This document shows, one piece after another, positions 10,851 to 22,518 of a stretch of 64,000 nucleotides of DNA. The position numbers and the translations under genes were made by a program. Where the stretch lies: assembly GCA_010279815.1 (NCBI GenBank), contig QEOQ01000242.1:422475-486474 (forward strand), given 5' to 3'. The stretch is from Brachionus plicatilis (taxonomy: Eukaryota; Rotifera; Eurotatoria; Ploima; Brachionidae). Under the pieces are notes generated by a model, which searched no databases, was not told the origin of the DNA, and saw only the letters and a program-made list of their open reading frames with translations. The first letter of the stretch is position 1; each line of letters begins with the position of its first letter.

Positions 10851-11652
10851 GCCTGAACTTTTTTTTTGTTTAACTCTATATGTCAAGAACTAAAGACTTT
10901 AGAGTATGGAATCAACTTACAAACATGTGAGTATGTAAATGCAAAATTTTTCCTTATTGTTTTAAATGTCGGCAACGAGGTGAGCGTATAGCTACTGAAT
11001 GTAGTTAAGTTTAATTCTTTTATTTTTGTAATATTTTTTTTAAATATTGTTAAGATGGAGGAACTGTTTAAACATATCCTTTTAATGAAGAAAACCCAGA
11101 TGGTCCAAAACGAGATTCAAATTTACATAAAATACATATAAAGAATGCTTCTAATAGGGAAGAATCATATGGAGTAAAGGGAGAATGTATTTATCTAATC
11201 TCGAATATTTTAATCCTATAAACAACGTATTAATTGATGCAATGCATTCGATATTTTATGGAGTTATCATGTCCTTATTTGTTTATTGGTTCGATTCACC
11301 AGACCGAATGAAATTTAGCATGAAAAAATACATTTTATTTCTGAACAAGCGGCTTTTGGGTATTAGAACTCCATCATTTATCTATAATGCCCCAAGATCT
11401 TTTTATGATTGGAAAAATTGGAGCTGTCGTGATTTCATGCATTTTATTATGTATTATTCATTAATTATTTTTTACAAAGTAATGGATCTAGAATATTACC
11501 AACTTTTAATTTTACTAGTAATTTCATTAGAATTTTTTTTTGAGAAAAATGTAGAAAGAAGTATGCCAGTTAAAGATGAAAATATTCTGAAATTTTTTGT
11601 AAAAAAAACTCCAAATCTTTATGACAAATTTATTCTGAAATCTGGATTTCAT

Positions 11653-12812
11653 TAGGGTTGGGAATTCGAAATCGACACTTTCGAAATTTTTTTAAAAAAT
11701 AGTGTCGATTTCGATTTTTTTGATTTCGAAATTGAACAAAATCGTAATTCAATGGTTTCGAAAAGTGAAAATAAATTTCGACAATGAAACTCAGTTTCGA
11801 CATCCATATAAAAATTTCGATTTTAAAACTAAGTTTCGAAGTAAATTAATATATTCAAAATTATAAAAAAGCATTCGGAAATTTTTTTTTCTTTTGAAAA
11901 AATAAATCAATCAAATGAAGTTAAGTAATTATGCTTTGATAAATTAAAAATAATTTTGTTCATTGTTTTATTAGGGATCTTTATTAATCATTTTATATAC
12001 AGACTTGTTTTTTTAACAAAACTAAAAAGAAAAGTAACGCAATACAAAGCGGTTTTTTCAGTTAACAAAACCCTACCTAACTTTTTTAACAAATTTAGTA
12101 AATAAACAACAGTTTCGGCAATTTGAAGTTTATCATCAATTTTTTATGCTTAAATCATCAAATCGAACTAAAACTATAGAATAAATTTTATTCTTTTAAT
12201 AGAATTAGTGCAGAGGTAAATTTTGGTTTTAACATACTTTGTTACATCTAAAAGTAAAAAACTGCAAAAGTCTGCAAAAAAATTATCCACTTAAAATATC
12301 ATCACTTCGATGGTGTGCATTCTGTATTGTGCATTTTGATATTGCAGAGTTTATTTTTTTATTTAACATAGTATTCTGAATCCAAAAATGTATCTCTGCA
12401 TTATTTCTATTAAGAAATAAAATTTATTTAATAGTTTTAGTATGATTTGATCATTTTGAGCATCATAAAATAGATCATTAACTTCAAATTGCCACAGTTT
12501 CAACTATTATTTTTAACTAGCTATTTCAACGTGAAAATTGAAGTTCAAGTTTCGAAACTAAAAACATAATTTCGAAAGTGAGTTTCGACACCGACATTAT
12601 TTTTGGTATTCGAAATCAAAATTTTTATTTCGAAACTAAAATTGCATTTCGACATTAAGTTGTATAATCTACAATATTTTATAAAATTCTAAATTAAAAT
12701 TTTTAGTTTCGAAATAATTTCTTTATTTCAATTATTAATCAAAATTAAAAATAATTTCGAAATTTTTTTGTTTATATACGAATATATTTTTTATTTCGTT
12801 TTCCCAACCCTG
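11653..12812. mobile_element. hAT-like MITE inserted in the CACTA remnant
   Basis: Ends are TAGGGTTGGGAA (11653) and, inverted, CAGGGTTGGGAA (ending 12812). Flanks GATTTCAT (11645-11652) and GATATCAT (12813-12820) match at 7 of 8 positions. The subterminal regions are full of TTTCGAAAT-type motifs in both orientations. The element carries a second MITE nested at 12117-12493 and its inner 830 bp are repeated inverted at 15912-16741. Confidence 0.85.
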
Positions 12813-13654
12813 GATATCATGAGCTTCTTCATTTGGCTGATCAAGTCAGATCGTTTGGACCACTTAATTGCACGAATTATTTTCAATTTGAAGAGATAAA
12901 TAGAAAAATATCGAAAATGATTAAAGGACAGAATTTTTTTTTTTTTAATAAAAAATAATTTAAATTTTAAAAATAAAGATATAAAATAAAAATATTATTT
13001 TTGATTTTTTATTTACAGTTTTTTTTTCCACTTTTCGAATCTCTTTTAATTGCAAATATTGTGTTTTAAATGATAATGTTATTCCTTAAATTAAATCAAG
13101 GCTTTAAATATGCAAAAGAGTTGACAATGATTTTGCAGTTAATATTTTAGATGCTAAAAAAGTTTTTTCTGCCGAAGTTAGTGGCTATTCATTTATTTCA
13201 GATTGAGGCAATATTAAACCGTCACTATTTTTAATGGAAATCGTCACTATTTTTATTAACATGTAAAAAAAAAAAATATACATACATACTTTAAATAATG
13301 ATTCTCGGTCAGAGAATAGATAACATAGTCAAATTAATTATTGATCACTCAAATTATTTTTTTTTTTTAAAGATTTATTTATTTAAATTTAATAAAAAAT
13401 TTAAAATGGCTTCGAGCTCACTAATTGAGTGTAACCTCTTTCAGCTCGCTCCTTCATCCTAAATAAGACTCCAATTATTTAAACGCTCACTTTAAATATG
13501 GATATCGATTCTAATTATAGACATATTAACAGTATCTGTTTGAGGTATGGGACTTTATTTTTGAGTGAGCGCGCATTTGATACTAAAATGGTTGGGAGCT
13601 GACGGGAAAGCGCAGAAGATTTAGATACAAATGGTGACGCAAGTGGGTTTAGGG
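11983..13654 (+). repeat. Left arm of 1672-bp inverted repeat
   Basis: Reverse complement of 15070-16741. Positions pair as x with 28724 minus x at both the outer edge (11983/16741) and the inner edge (13654/15070), so there is no net indel. I compared several hundred bases and saw only two mismatches (near 12724 and 13607). The arm includes most of the 11653 MITE with its nested MITE, the end of the CACTA remnant, an A/T tract and an inverted LINE piece (endonuclease start plus LINE 3' end). Confidence 0.95.
12117..12493. mobile_element. MITE nested inside the 11653-12812 MITE
   Basis: Inverted ends GGCAATTTGAAGTTTATCAT / GGCAATTTGAAGTTAATGAT, with similarity extending about 110 bp into each arm. 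A perfect 8-bp duplication ACAGTTTC flanks it (12109-12116 and 12494-12501). It belongs to a family with members at 42634, 46818 and 61503. A mirror copy lies at 16231-16607 inside the inverted repeat. Confidence 0.85.
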
Positions 13655-15208
13655 TCAACAACAACAACACTAACTTATTAACTTTATTGCCACCAAAAAT
13701 AAAGATCGTCAAGAACGCGAGCAAAACATACAGTCAACTCGCGGTTTAACGAATGAGTTGGGCGGAAAAAAACCTATTCGTTAAATCAAATTTCGTTGTT
13801 TCAAAATTCCTTTACAAAACGATGGGAAAGGGTTATTTTAAAAACCAAATTAAAATAAAACAAAAAGCTAAGTTTTTATTTGAAAAAAATTAAATTTTTA
13901 TTATTTAATATTAATTTTTAAAAAAATCATCAATTTTTGTTTGTTTTTTATTTGTTTGGCTTATAAAATTTTCCATTTTAAATAAGTTTTCAATCATTGA
14001 ATTACAATCTTCAGTCTTTCTAACAAAAAAATCACGTAGTTTGCTTATCATTTCAATTGCGTCTTTGGAAGTGATTGATTCAGGCTCTGTTATTGTTTCG
14101 ACTAATTAGTCATCAATGTCATCGGTACTAGTGTCTTTATTTTTAGCTTCAATATTTCCAATAATGTCTTCATCTTTCAACAGTTGTTTTCATTTTATTT
14201 AGATACAACAGCAATTTTAAAAGTAATTATTTTGATATCAAAAAAGAGTTTCTACATTTTTCTTTCCTTAATCAGTCAATAAAAATTTAAAGTAAGGTGA
14301 GAAATTTATAGTTTTTGTTAAATCAAGTAATTTTAAATAGGAAATAAGTATAAGTTGTACATAACATTTAGTTCGTAAAATCAAGGTTTCGTTATATCAA
14401 AAATTTTTTACATGCAAATAGATTGCCGAATTTCCGTTCTTTTGATTTAGTTCGTAAAATCAAGATATTCGTTAAATAGCGATTCGTTAAACCGCGAGTT
14501 GACTGTAATCATTTCTGGCCTCTTTGAATTCCCGACCAGAAACGACAACGACCTAGTCAAACAAATTTTTCATGAAGTCAACAAGTTCAGATTATCACCG
14601 AGCTCATCACGAATTCAAGCCTCAACAATCAAAAGTGTTATTCGTCTAAAATCAAGTAATCTGTCCTCTTCTAACCCAAGTCTTGTTCTTGTTTCTTTCT
14701 CTAATCCCTCTGACCGTGATAAAGCGATTAAAGCATGTTCTCGCCACAGAGCAGCTGATTTTGCTAATGTTATGGTTCGTGAGGACCGCACGCCTGCGCA
14801 ACAAGCCGCTTTCATTAAGCAAAGACAAGAGATTAGAAAGCTAAACGACGAACTTGAAGCATATAAGTTACTCGAACAATACCGAAAGGTCCTGCACAAA
14901 TCGCGTTACACCATAGTTTGTATTGATCTGGCCAAGTCAGCTGCTGCCAAAAATTATGTGATCGTTCAGCACAAAGTTTTCGTCGAGAACGCCAAGAAAG
15001 AGCTTGGATTATGACGAGTACGCCGAGTTTCCCGAGGTGCGCCTCATCAGCTCGTTGCCAGTCGAAGCACCCTAAACCCACTTGCGTCACCATTTGTATC
15101 TAAATCTTCTGCGCTTTCCCGTCAGCTACCAACCATTTTAGTATCAAATGCGCGCTCACTCAAAAATAAAGTCCCATACCTCAAACAGATACTGTTAATA
15201 TGTCTATA
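13655..15208 (+). pseudogene. Truncated LINE: ORF1-like coding region and start of endonuclease
   Basis: Reading frame 14506-15014 encodes SGLFEFPTRNDNDLVKQIF, VLVSFSNPSDRDKAIKACS and VREDRTPAQQAAFIKQRQEI, the layout of the nucleic-acid-binding protein that precedes the endonuclease in animal non-LTR retrotransposons. From 15118 the frame LPTILVSNARSLKNKVPYL matches the first motif of the LINE AP endonuclease, then stops. The frame also continues upstream across the Tigger-like insertion: DRQEREQNI before 13729 joins IIISG after 14506. The right-arm sequence at 15209-15370, including an A-rich tail, looks like a LINE 3' end, so most of the element (reverse transcriptase) is deleted. A mirror of the endonuclease start lies in the left arm (13515-13650). 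Confidence 0.7.
13731..14505 (-). mobile_element. Tigger/pogo-like deleted element in the LINE ORF
   Basis: TIRs CAGTCAACTCGCGGTTTAAC at 13731 and its inverse ending at 14505, flanked by TA on both sides (13729-13730, 14506-14507), the Tc1/mariner-pogo duplication. On the minus strand about 14180-13905 retains the C-terminus of a Tigger-type transposase, with one in-frame stop, ending KKQTKIDDFFKN. This tail resembles the KQSKIEDYFKN tail of the element at 35011-35805. Length 775 bp, non-autonomous. Confidence 0.85.
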
Positions 15209-16741
15209 ATTAGAATCGATATCCATATTTAAAGTGAGCGTTTAAATAATTGGAGTCTTATTTAGGATGAAGGAGCGAGCTGAAAGAGGTTACACTCAAT
15301 TAGTGAGCTCGAAGCCATTTTAAATTTTTTATTAAATTTAAATAAATAAATCTTTAAAAAAAAAAAATAATTTGAGTGATCAATAATTAATTTGACTATG
15401 TTATCTATTCTCTGACCGAGAATCATTATTTAAAGTATGTATGTATATTTTTTTTTTTTACATGTTAATAAAAATAGTGACGATTTCCATTAAAAATAGT
15501 GACGGTTTAATATTGCCTCAATCTGAAATAAATGAATAGCCACTAACTTCGGCAGAAAAAACTTTTTTAGCATCTAAAATATTAACTGCAAAATCATTGT
15601 CAACTCTTTTGCATATTTAAAGCCTTGATTTAATTTAAGGAATAACATTATCATTTAAAACACAATATTTGCAATTAAAAGAGATTCGAAAAGTGGAAAA
15701 AAAAACTGTAAATAAAAAATCAAAAATAATATTTTTATTTTATATCTTTATTTTTAAAATTTAAATTATTTTTTATTAAAAAAAAAAAAATTCTGTCCTT
15801 TAATCATTTTCGATATTTTTCTATTTATCTCTTCAAATTGAAAATAATTCGTGCAATTAAGTGGTCCAAACGATCTGACTTGATCAGCCAAATGAAGAAG
15901 CTCATGATATCCAGGGTTGGGAAAACGAAATAAAAAATATATTCGTATATAAACAAAAAAATTTCGAAATTATTTTTAATTTTGATTAATAATTGAAATT
16001 AAGAAATTATTTCGAAACTAAAAATTTTAATTTAGAATTTTATAAAATATTGTAGATTATACAACTTAATGTCGAAATGCAATTTTAGTTTCGAAATAAA
16101 AATTTTGATTTCGAATACCAAAAATAATGTCGGTGTCGAAACTCACTTTCGAAATTATGTTTTTAGTTTCGAAACTTGAACTTCAATTTTCACGTTGAAA
16201 TAGCTAGTTAAAAATAATAGTTGAAACTGTGGCAATTTGAAGTTAATGATCTATTTTATGATGCTCAAAATGATCAAATCATACTAAAACTATTAAATAA
16301 ATTTTATTTCTTAATAGAAATAATGCAGAGATACATTTTTGGATTCAGAATACTATGTTAAATAAAAAAATAAACTCTGCAATATCAAAATGCACAATAC
16401 AGAATGCACACCATCGAAGTGATGATATTTTAAGTGGATAATTTTTTTGCAGACTTTTGCAGTTTTTTACTTTTAGATGTAACAAAGTATGTTAAAACCA
16501 AAATTTACCTCTGCACTAATTCTATTAAAAGAATAAAATTTATTCTATAGTTTTAGTTCGATTTGATGATTTAAGCATAAAAAATTGATGATAAACTTCA
16601 AATTGCCGAAACTGTTGTTTATTTACTAAATTTGTTAAAAAAGTTAGGTAGGGTTTTGTTAACTGAAAAAACCGCTTTGTATTGCGTTACTTTTCTTTTT
16701 AGTTTTGTTAAAAAAACAAGTCTGTATATAAAATGATTAAT
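15070..16741 (-). repeat. Right arm of 1672-bp inverted repeat
   Basis: Mirror of 11983-13654 across a 1415-bp spacer. It contains the truncated MITE (15912-16741, with its nested copy at 16231-16607) in reverse orientation. The outer break lies inside the MITE, so the first 330 bp of the MITE are present only on the left side. The MITE therefore existed before the inverted duplication formed. Confidence 0.95.
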
Positions 16742-18161
16742 CATCGCCAATTAACTTTGGTATCAGATTGATAGGACATTCTAAAAAAATACCCAATATA
16801 ACATAACTGCGGTTGATCTCGTTGTGATGCCGTTATCAGTCCAACGTTTAAATCTATACTATTTAGTTGATTCGCTAAATTGTCAACATCGCACATTTTA
16901 CTCAATTTAATTTGATAAATATACTCAAAAAAATTTTTTTCTGCTAATTTTTATTGCTAACTTATTCTTGCTATATTTAGCTTAGCAAGCTTGCTAATTT
17001 AGAGTCTTGCTATATTAATTATGAATATTGCTAATTATGTTAAAGTGCTGAATTAAATTTGCTAAATTGAGCTTGTTTAAATGTGTTAGCTGATTTTATG
17101 TCTGCTAAAATAATACAGACCCGATTAAACGAAGTTTATTTTGATTGGTTCAATAAAATTGCTTACACGTTGATTATATCGTGACTCAAATACAGAATAA
17201 ATCGGATATGTGATCATTTAATAAAAAAAACGCGACTATATTCAGTCTAAACCTGAAGAAATCCAGCAATTTCTAAAGTACTTGTATGAAATGGAAAATG
17301 GTTTAGAAAAAAACGAAAAAAAAGCTACTTAAATTAATTAATTTTTTTACAATTTAATTAATTTTACTTTCGTTTTATTAATTTTACTGACGTGCTTTTG
17401 ATAATTAAATATTCTTCTTAAAATGTTTTTTAAATGTTTTGATGGTTGTCATGTTACAGGTTAACATGAATCGATAGTTAACTCGAACTTTTCTCAAAAT
17501 TCCGAAGAGTTCGAGTTAAGTGTGATAGACTGTATATAAATGATGTTTCTTTTTTACTTTCTTCAATAAAAATATGTGGCAATTTTTTGAATTTTTTACC
17601 GTTTACATTGATTTAACGCAATATTTTTTTCATCTGAACTAACTTGTTATCATTCCTATGCATGAAAAGTGTCAGCCAATACAATTGCAGTCTATCAGAA
17701 AATATCTAATTTGGTTTTAAATAGGTCTGAAATGAGCCATTCTTGTTGTTGCTTTGTCTGATACCATTAACTAATCCGTCAAGACTTGCTTTGAAACTTT
17801 AAACCAACCTAGCCAAGCCTTATCAAATAATAAAATAAACCTATTTGTATTCCATTAATTCTTTCCAAAATTTTCTGATTTTTTTTGAAGTTTAAATAAC
17901 CAAAAAATATATAAATGACTCAGAGGAACAATTATGCTTTTGTCAATTGAATTTAATGTAAATTTATTTTTTATGAAATAAAATTAGAGCTTTTATAATT
18001 TTAAATAAATTATCATTTTAACATCCAAATTAGAAAAGCTGCTTTAATATGAAAACCAATTTTAAATCATCTATTCACTGATTCCGAGTAAAAAATTCAA
18101 TTTGAAGTGTTCTCAATTTGAATTTTCCTGGACTGTTAAGAAAAACATTAGCACTTTTTTT
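16742..18161. other. Intergenic with possible further Tigger-like relic
   Basis: 16900-17100 has many TTGCTAA-type motifs. Around 17233-17332 a short plus frame (KPEEIQQFLKYLYEMENGL) ends at a stop, and 17470-17534 holds the inverted pair GTTAACTCGAACTT / AGAGTTCGAGTTAA followed by CTGTA. CAG...CTG flanked by TA can be placed at 17116-17532, but the ends match each other poorly. No host gene seen. Confidence 0.35.
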
Positions 18162-19388
18162 TAGGGTTGTTAATCGAAATTTTTTATTTCGAAGTTTTTT
18201 CAGAATTATTTCAATTGAATTTTTTTTCCAAACCTTGAAAATCGTTTTTTACTAATTGAGTAAAAAAACCTTCAAAATTTTTTGTAAAGTTTGAAAAAAT
18301 TAAACCTTGAAATTTCAAATTTTCTTATTGTGTAGTTTATTAAATTGGAAAATTAATTTAACACAAAAAAATTTCGATATCAGAAAATTGATTTATAAAA
18401 AAAGGAAATCATAATTTAAAAATTTTGAACTTGAGAGTAATTCAATTGGATTAAAAATGAAAAAAGGTTAAAATTTGTTTTTCATAATAAAATTGACCAT
18501 ATTTATAGCAGACGGTTCAATCCGATTTCTTTGGTCATTTTGAACTAAACCTGCATTGCTGAAAAGGTTTTCAGAGGATACTGAGGTTGCTGTTACACAA
18601 TAAATTAATTCACATACTTGAGATAAAATAGGAATTTCATTTTCAAAATGTTAATAAAAATCTAACGGCTTGTAAATTGTATTATTTTCTGAAAAATTAT
18701 AGTTCAATAGCTCATAATATTTTAACTCGAAATTAAAATCTATTGATGATTTTGTAATATTTACTGGCTGAATGTCAGATATCGTTTTTTGACATTTGAG
18801 TAAATGCCTTGAAACCTCACTCGGAGAACCATTGTAAATAGTTATTTCTTTTTAAAAAAATCCTGCATTTTGCAAAAGCCTTATCTGTCTTAGACGTATA
18901 ATGCAACCATACCCAAGATCTTGGTTCAATTGCTTTTCGCTTTTTTTGGTTAATAGATTTTGGTTTTTTCGGTTGGGGTTTCGGTATTAGTATAATTTGT
19001 TCTATCGGTAAGCATTTTTAATAATTTTTCTAGTTACAAATTGAAAAATACAAAATGCTGAAAAGAAATTTAATTTGATATTTTTTGTAAATATAATTTA
19101 ATTTGTAAAATGCAAAATTTCAAAATTAGACATTTCAAACTTGAAATTTTTGGACTTTAAATTATTTTTCAAGTCTCTTTATGTAGAAAGATTGCTTGAA
19201 ATTTTTACTTCAAGATATAAAATTTTAATCTTGAAGTTTTTATTTCAATCTGAGAAAATAAAAAGATTGAAATTTTTCATTCAAGTAAGAAATTTAAAGT
19301 ATGTAGGCATTTCGAAGTTTCATTTTTTAATTATGAAATTTAAAAAAAAAATTCAATGTTTCAAAATTTAGTGCGTTTAACAACCCTT
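18162..19388 (-). mobile_element. Internally deleted hAT element
   Basis: Ends TAGGGTTGTTAA (18162) and inverted AAGGGTTGTTAA (ending 19388). The 8-bp sequence CTTTTTTT flanks both sides (18154-18161, 19389-19396); because it is a homopolymer-rich target this duplication is less decisive than others. On the minus strand about 18900-18480 encodes a hAT C-terminal dimerisation fragment (IPILSQVCEL...SVSSENLFSNAGLV) with at least one stop. Right of it lies a run of GAAATTT/TTGAAATTT motifs that happen to leave a plus-strand frame open at 19141-19371. The element ends 69 bp beyond the GPCR gene. Confidence 0.8.
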
Positions 19389-19457
19389 CTTTTTTTTACT
19401 ATTTGATCTACAGAGACCCAATACTTTTAGCGTAGGTATTTATTCTCTAAAAAAAGA

Positions 19458-20588
19458 TTATCTTATTCTTTGGTAAAATACCAAAAAAACTATTTTGCGG
19501 AAAACATTTAACATCATTATCGAATGTCTTTTTCTAAATAAAGGTCCGTTAATTAGATATAGCAAAAAGTGCATAGAATAATTTGACAAAAAGAGTATTT
19601 CAAATAAATTAAGTAAGCCCTTGATTATTAAGGTATTGCTTTGAATTTTACTGCAATGGAATGAGAGCATTGGATTTTGGATGATTTCGTATAAATTTGA
19701 AAAGTTGGACTTTAATAAGAATTGTTCATATTCATAAAGATAGAAAGTTGAATTAATTATTTGTGAATGGAGTATAATCCAGCATACAAAATAGGGAAAA
19801 TGCAAAATAATGAACCATTTTGAAAGTAAAACGAGAATGTAAGTGGTTCGAATTGTCTGATTCAATTTAGTCTTAAAATTTTGTATTCTGTATTTAATGC
19901 GTGAGAATAAGAGTAAACTGAAAATCAAAATGAATAAAGTTGGTAGTAAAATCGAAAATAAAACAAATAAAAAATCAAATTTAAATTGTAAATTATAAAA
20001 ATTTGAATTTATATTGCAGTAGTACTCCCCGTTAATCTCATGTTTGGTCAATGTGTTTGTGACTAAATTTCCAGAATTCAGCATTAGTGAAAATATCGAC
20101 AGACTTCAAACGATCATTTTATTTGTTTTGATTGAATTGACCATTGCACGTTTTAATGGTAGATAGAAAAAAATGAAACGCTGAATAGTCATTGCCAGCA
20201 GAATGTAAACAGATATTGTTCTGAAAAAATTTCTAAAATATGGTATCAGTTTACAACAAATTAGACATTTATCAACAAAGTTAAATTTAGACGAATAACT
20301 TTGAGTTAAATTAATCCGTGAGCGAAATGTAAAATCGACATAATGAAAGATTAAAACAGATAAATCGCTCAGTGAAAGAAGCAAAAAATAAAATGTGAAA
20401 CTTTTTCCTTGATTTGCATTCTTTGTCTTTGTAAATATGTAAATCGACACCAAGTTTCCGTAAATGCCAAAAGCGTTTATTAAAGTTATAAAAATAACAT
20501 TTAGCCACTTAGATAATTCGTAGAAATTAGTTTGATAAGTTGAAATGAATTGGAATCCGGTTGTCTCATAAGTTTGATAGAAATTCAT
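19458..20588 (-). pseudogene. FMRFamide-receptor-like class A GPCR with one in-frame TGA
   Basis: A single-exon rhodopsin-family receptor of 377 codons from the ATG at 20588. TM1 carries GNLVSIYIF (GN motif), TM2 LSLSDLSVLIF (LSxxD), TM3 ends IQRFIFFYLPLK where DRY would be (QRF here), and TM7 is degenerate (SNYSMHFLLYLING instead of NPxxY), as in several invertebrate peptide receptors. Cys residues for the TM3-ECL2 bridge are present (CLICC; YYCNIN). The only defect is a TGA at 20108-20106 within TM4: codons before (KMIV) and after (SLSIFSLMLNS) stay in the same frame, and the rest of the receptor is open to 19458. This could be a young pseudogene, a segregating null allele or a base error (CGA or TGG to TGA). 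Ligand unknown. Confidence 0.8.
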
Positions 20589-21393
20589 TTTTAAATTTTT
20601 TAGACTAAAATAAATGTTATTTTTGTTAAAAATTGAAAATTAAATATACTCGAAAATTATATAAATATATCTTTGGACGGAAATAATTTTACAGAATTCA
20701 TTGAGCCACAATTTCCTTTATCCAAATTAAATTGTATACCCAATTTCTTGAAAGATATGTGTTCCAGTTAATTATTATTAAAATTATATATTTCAAAAAA
20801 CACATCTTGGGTGATGATTCTATTTAATTAGGTAGATGGATTATTATTCTGAGATTTTATAAATATTTATAGCATTTTAATTAAATCCTCTTGTAATTAA
20901 ATATCAGCTGCTCTTTGAACAGATTCTTTTTAATTTCAGTTCCGTTAGCTATACAAAAAGCATGATTTATCCATTAATTAATTTTTTTAATTTTAACTGT
21001 TGCCATAAAGGCGATTTAGAGGTATATTGGAGATTGCTTTCAAATGAGACAACTGATTCTTATGTCAAAAATAAGATGAGCTTATTAATATTCTATTATT
21101 TAATGTCAAAGGCATAATCAATTTTATGAAGGAGCATTAACTCGGTACACATGAACAAATAAACAAAAGTCAAAATTTTTTAATTTTAAAAAGTAAAATA
21201 TTGTAAATCCGTTTATTTTTTATTTTATCTTAGAAAGCATTGTAGTTTTGGCTTTCATTTCCTCCCCATAAGCTTTGATAGCAATCTTCACCCTAGCATT
21301 TTTTTTGAACACCCATTGAATAGCAAGATTTCTATTTCTAAAAGAACCTGATAATTTTCTTAATACTAAACTGACATAGGTTAACAATCAAAG
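20589..21393. other. Intergenic
   Basis: AT-rich; no gene supported. Minus-strand bases about 21345-21225 encode RNLAIQWVFKKNARVKIAIK and a following EEMKAKTTMLSKIK up to a stop; this might be the end of an exon or a transposon relic, but I do not recognise it. Confidence 0.35.
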
Positions 21394-22126
21394 TAGTGAT
21401 GAAATCGAATATGCATATACGAATTAATATTCGAATAAGTAGCATTTCGAATGAAAATTAGATCTGAACTTAATTTTTGAATTATATACTTGAAAATTAA
21501 TTTATTTGAATTAAAAATTGAATCTCTAAAATTTTCGAATTAATATTTGAAAATAAAAAATTTTCCGATCAAAAACTGAATATTAATATATTCAGTTAAA
21601 TATTTGAAAATAAAAATAAAAAAAAAAGTTGATCAAAAAATATTTAATTAATAAAAATTTCATTAAATAAATTGAATTTCAATTCGATTTGGATACTAAA
21701 AGTGTGCCAGATTTTCACCAGCCAAAGCAACTCTACTAACATTTTCTGGATTACAATAGTCCCATCCATCTTACCAGGTACCAAAAAATAGCTGTTCTGA
21801 TTTAACAAACGCTACAAGAGTACAAAAAAAAAAATTTCAAATGCTTAATGTTTTAAATATTTTTTTAAAATTTTAACACTTTTAAATTTTTAGTTGAATT
21901 TATCTAAAATTCAAGTTGTTTTTTAAATAAAAGTTAAGTTCGAATTTTAATTTAAAAAAACTAGTTTTCGAATTTAATTTCAAATTTAAAAAAAAATCAA
22001 ATATAAATTCAAATTTATTTTATTTTCAAGATTTTGTTCGATTATACTTTTTAAATTGGCTTTTCAAAATTTTTATTTATTCATGTTTCAATTTGTGTCC
22101 AAAGAGCTAATTCGATTTCATCACTA
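21394..22126. mobile_element. hAT-like MITE (TAGTGATG family), copy 1
   Basis: Ends TAGTGATGAAATCGAAT and inverted TAGTGATGAAATCGAATTAG. Flanks AATCAAAG and AATAATAG agree at 6 of 8 positions. The interior is dense in TTCGAAT/ATTCGAA motifs. The same family occurs inverted at 36416-36974, where the duplication is perfect. Confidence 0.75.
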
Positions 22127-22448
22127 AATAATAGTTTAAAAGCTTGATTAAAACCAAAAATTCTCATTTAAACGCTTTTAAATTTCTTTAAAAAAATTGA
22201 AGGTCTAAAGTTTTTATTTTAAAAAGTTTTGAAAAAATTATAATTTGTCTGTTCAATTAAAAACTGGTCAAATTTACGACTAAATTATTAATTTGGAACT
22301 CAAAAATTCGGCCTACTGAATTTAATTAAGATGATTAAAATCTTATAATAATATATTTTAATTAAAATTTCAAAATACTTCATTTTTATGAAAATCCATA
22401 TTGTTTTTTAGTTTTAGTCATATTTCACGATGTGTTGAAATTACAGTT

Positions 22449-22456
22449 TATAAATA
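22449..22456 (+). promoter_or_regulatory. Putative TATA box of vWA gene 2
   Basis: TATAAATA 70 bp before the ATG at 22519, in a block shared with the upstream region of vWA gene 1. The shared block starts near GTGTTGAAATTACAG, marking the 5' limit of the duplication. Confidence 0.45.
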
Positions 22457-22518
22457 ATAAAAAATTGAGCAAAATAATTTTATTTTAAAACTCTCTGGAA
22501 TTTAAGTATTTAAGAAAA

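Larger units (their letters stand above)
10851..12940 (+). pseudogene. CACTA/EnSpm-type (TNP2-like) transposase remnant, split by a MITE
   Basis: Plus-strand pieces match the tnp2-like transposase pattern: a Cys-rich segment near 10938-11000 (YCFKCRQRGERIATEC), then a Tyr-Pro-Phe segment and GVKG near 11055-11180, then 11185-11655 with EYFNPINNVLIDAMHSIFYG and NAPRSFYDWKNWS, and finally HELLHLADQVRSFGPLN plus FQFEEINRKISKMIKG at about 12817-12925. A frameshift before 11185 and stops break it. The last piece is separated from the rest by the 1160-bp MITE at 11653-12812; the codons GGA-TTT-CAT and GGA-TAT-CAT at the two junctions are the target-site duplication, showing that the MITE entered the coding sequence. 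Confidence 0.75.

Noticed and set aside
13515..13724. Minus-strand open frame in the left arm (LPTILVSNARSL...)
   Set aside because: It is the mirror copy of the LINE endonuclease start at 15118-15208 created by the inverted repeat, not an independent gene.
14615..15093. Two overlapping minus-strand frames in the palindrome spacer
   Set aside because: They lie opposite the LINE ORF1-like frame, which has recognisable family motifs; the minus frames have none.
17116..17532. Third Tigger-like element
   Set aside because: CAG...CTG between TA dinucleotides can be drawn, but the two ends do not match each other beyond a few bases.
19141..19371. 76-aa plus-strand frame
   Set aside because: It runs through repeated TTGAAATTT motifs of the deleted hAT element and is low complexity.
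20106..20108. TGA in the GPCR as a selenocysteine codon
   Set aside because: Class A GPCRs are not selenoproteins and I saw no convincing SECIS-like hairpin after the gene; a nonsense change or base error is simpler.
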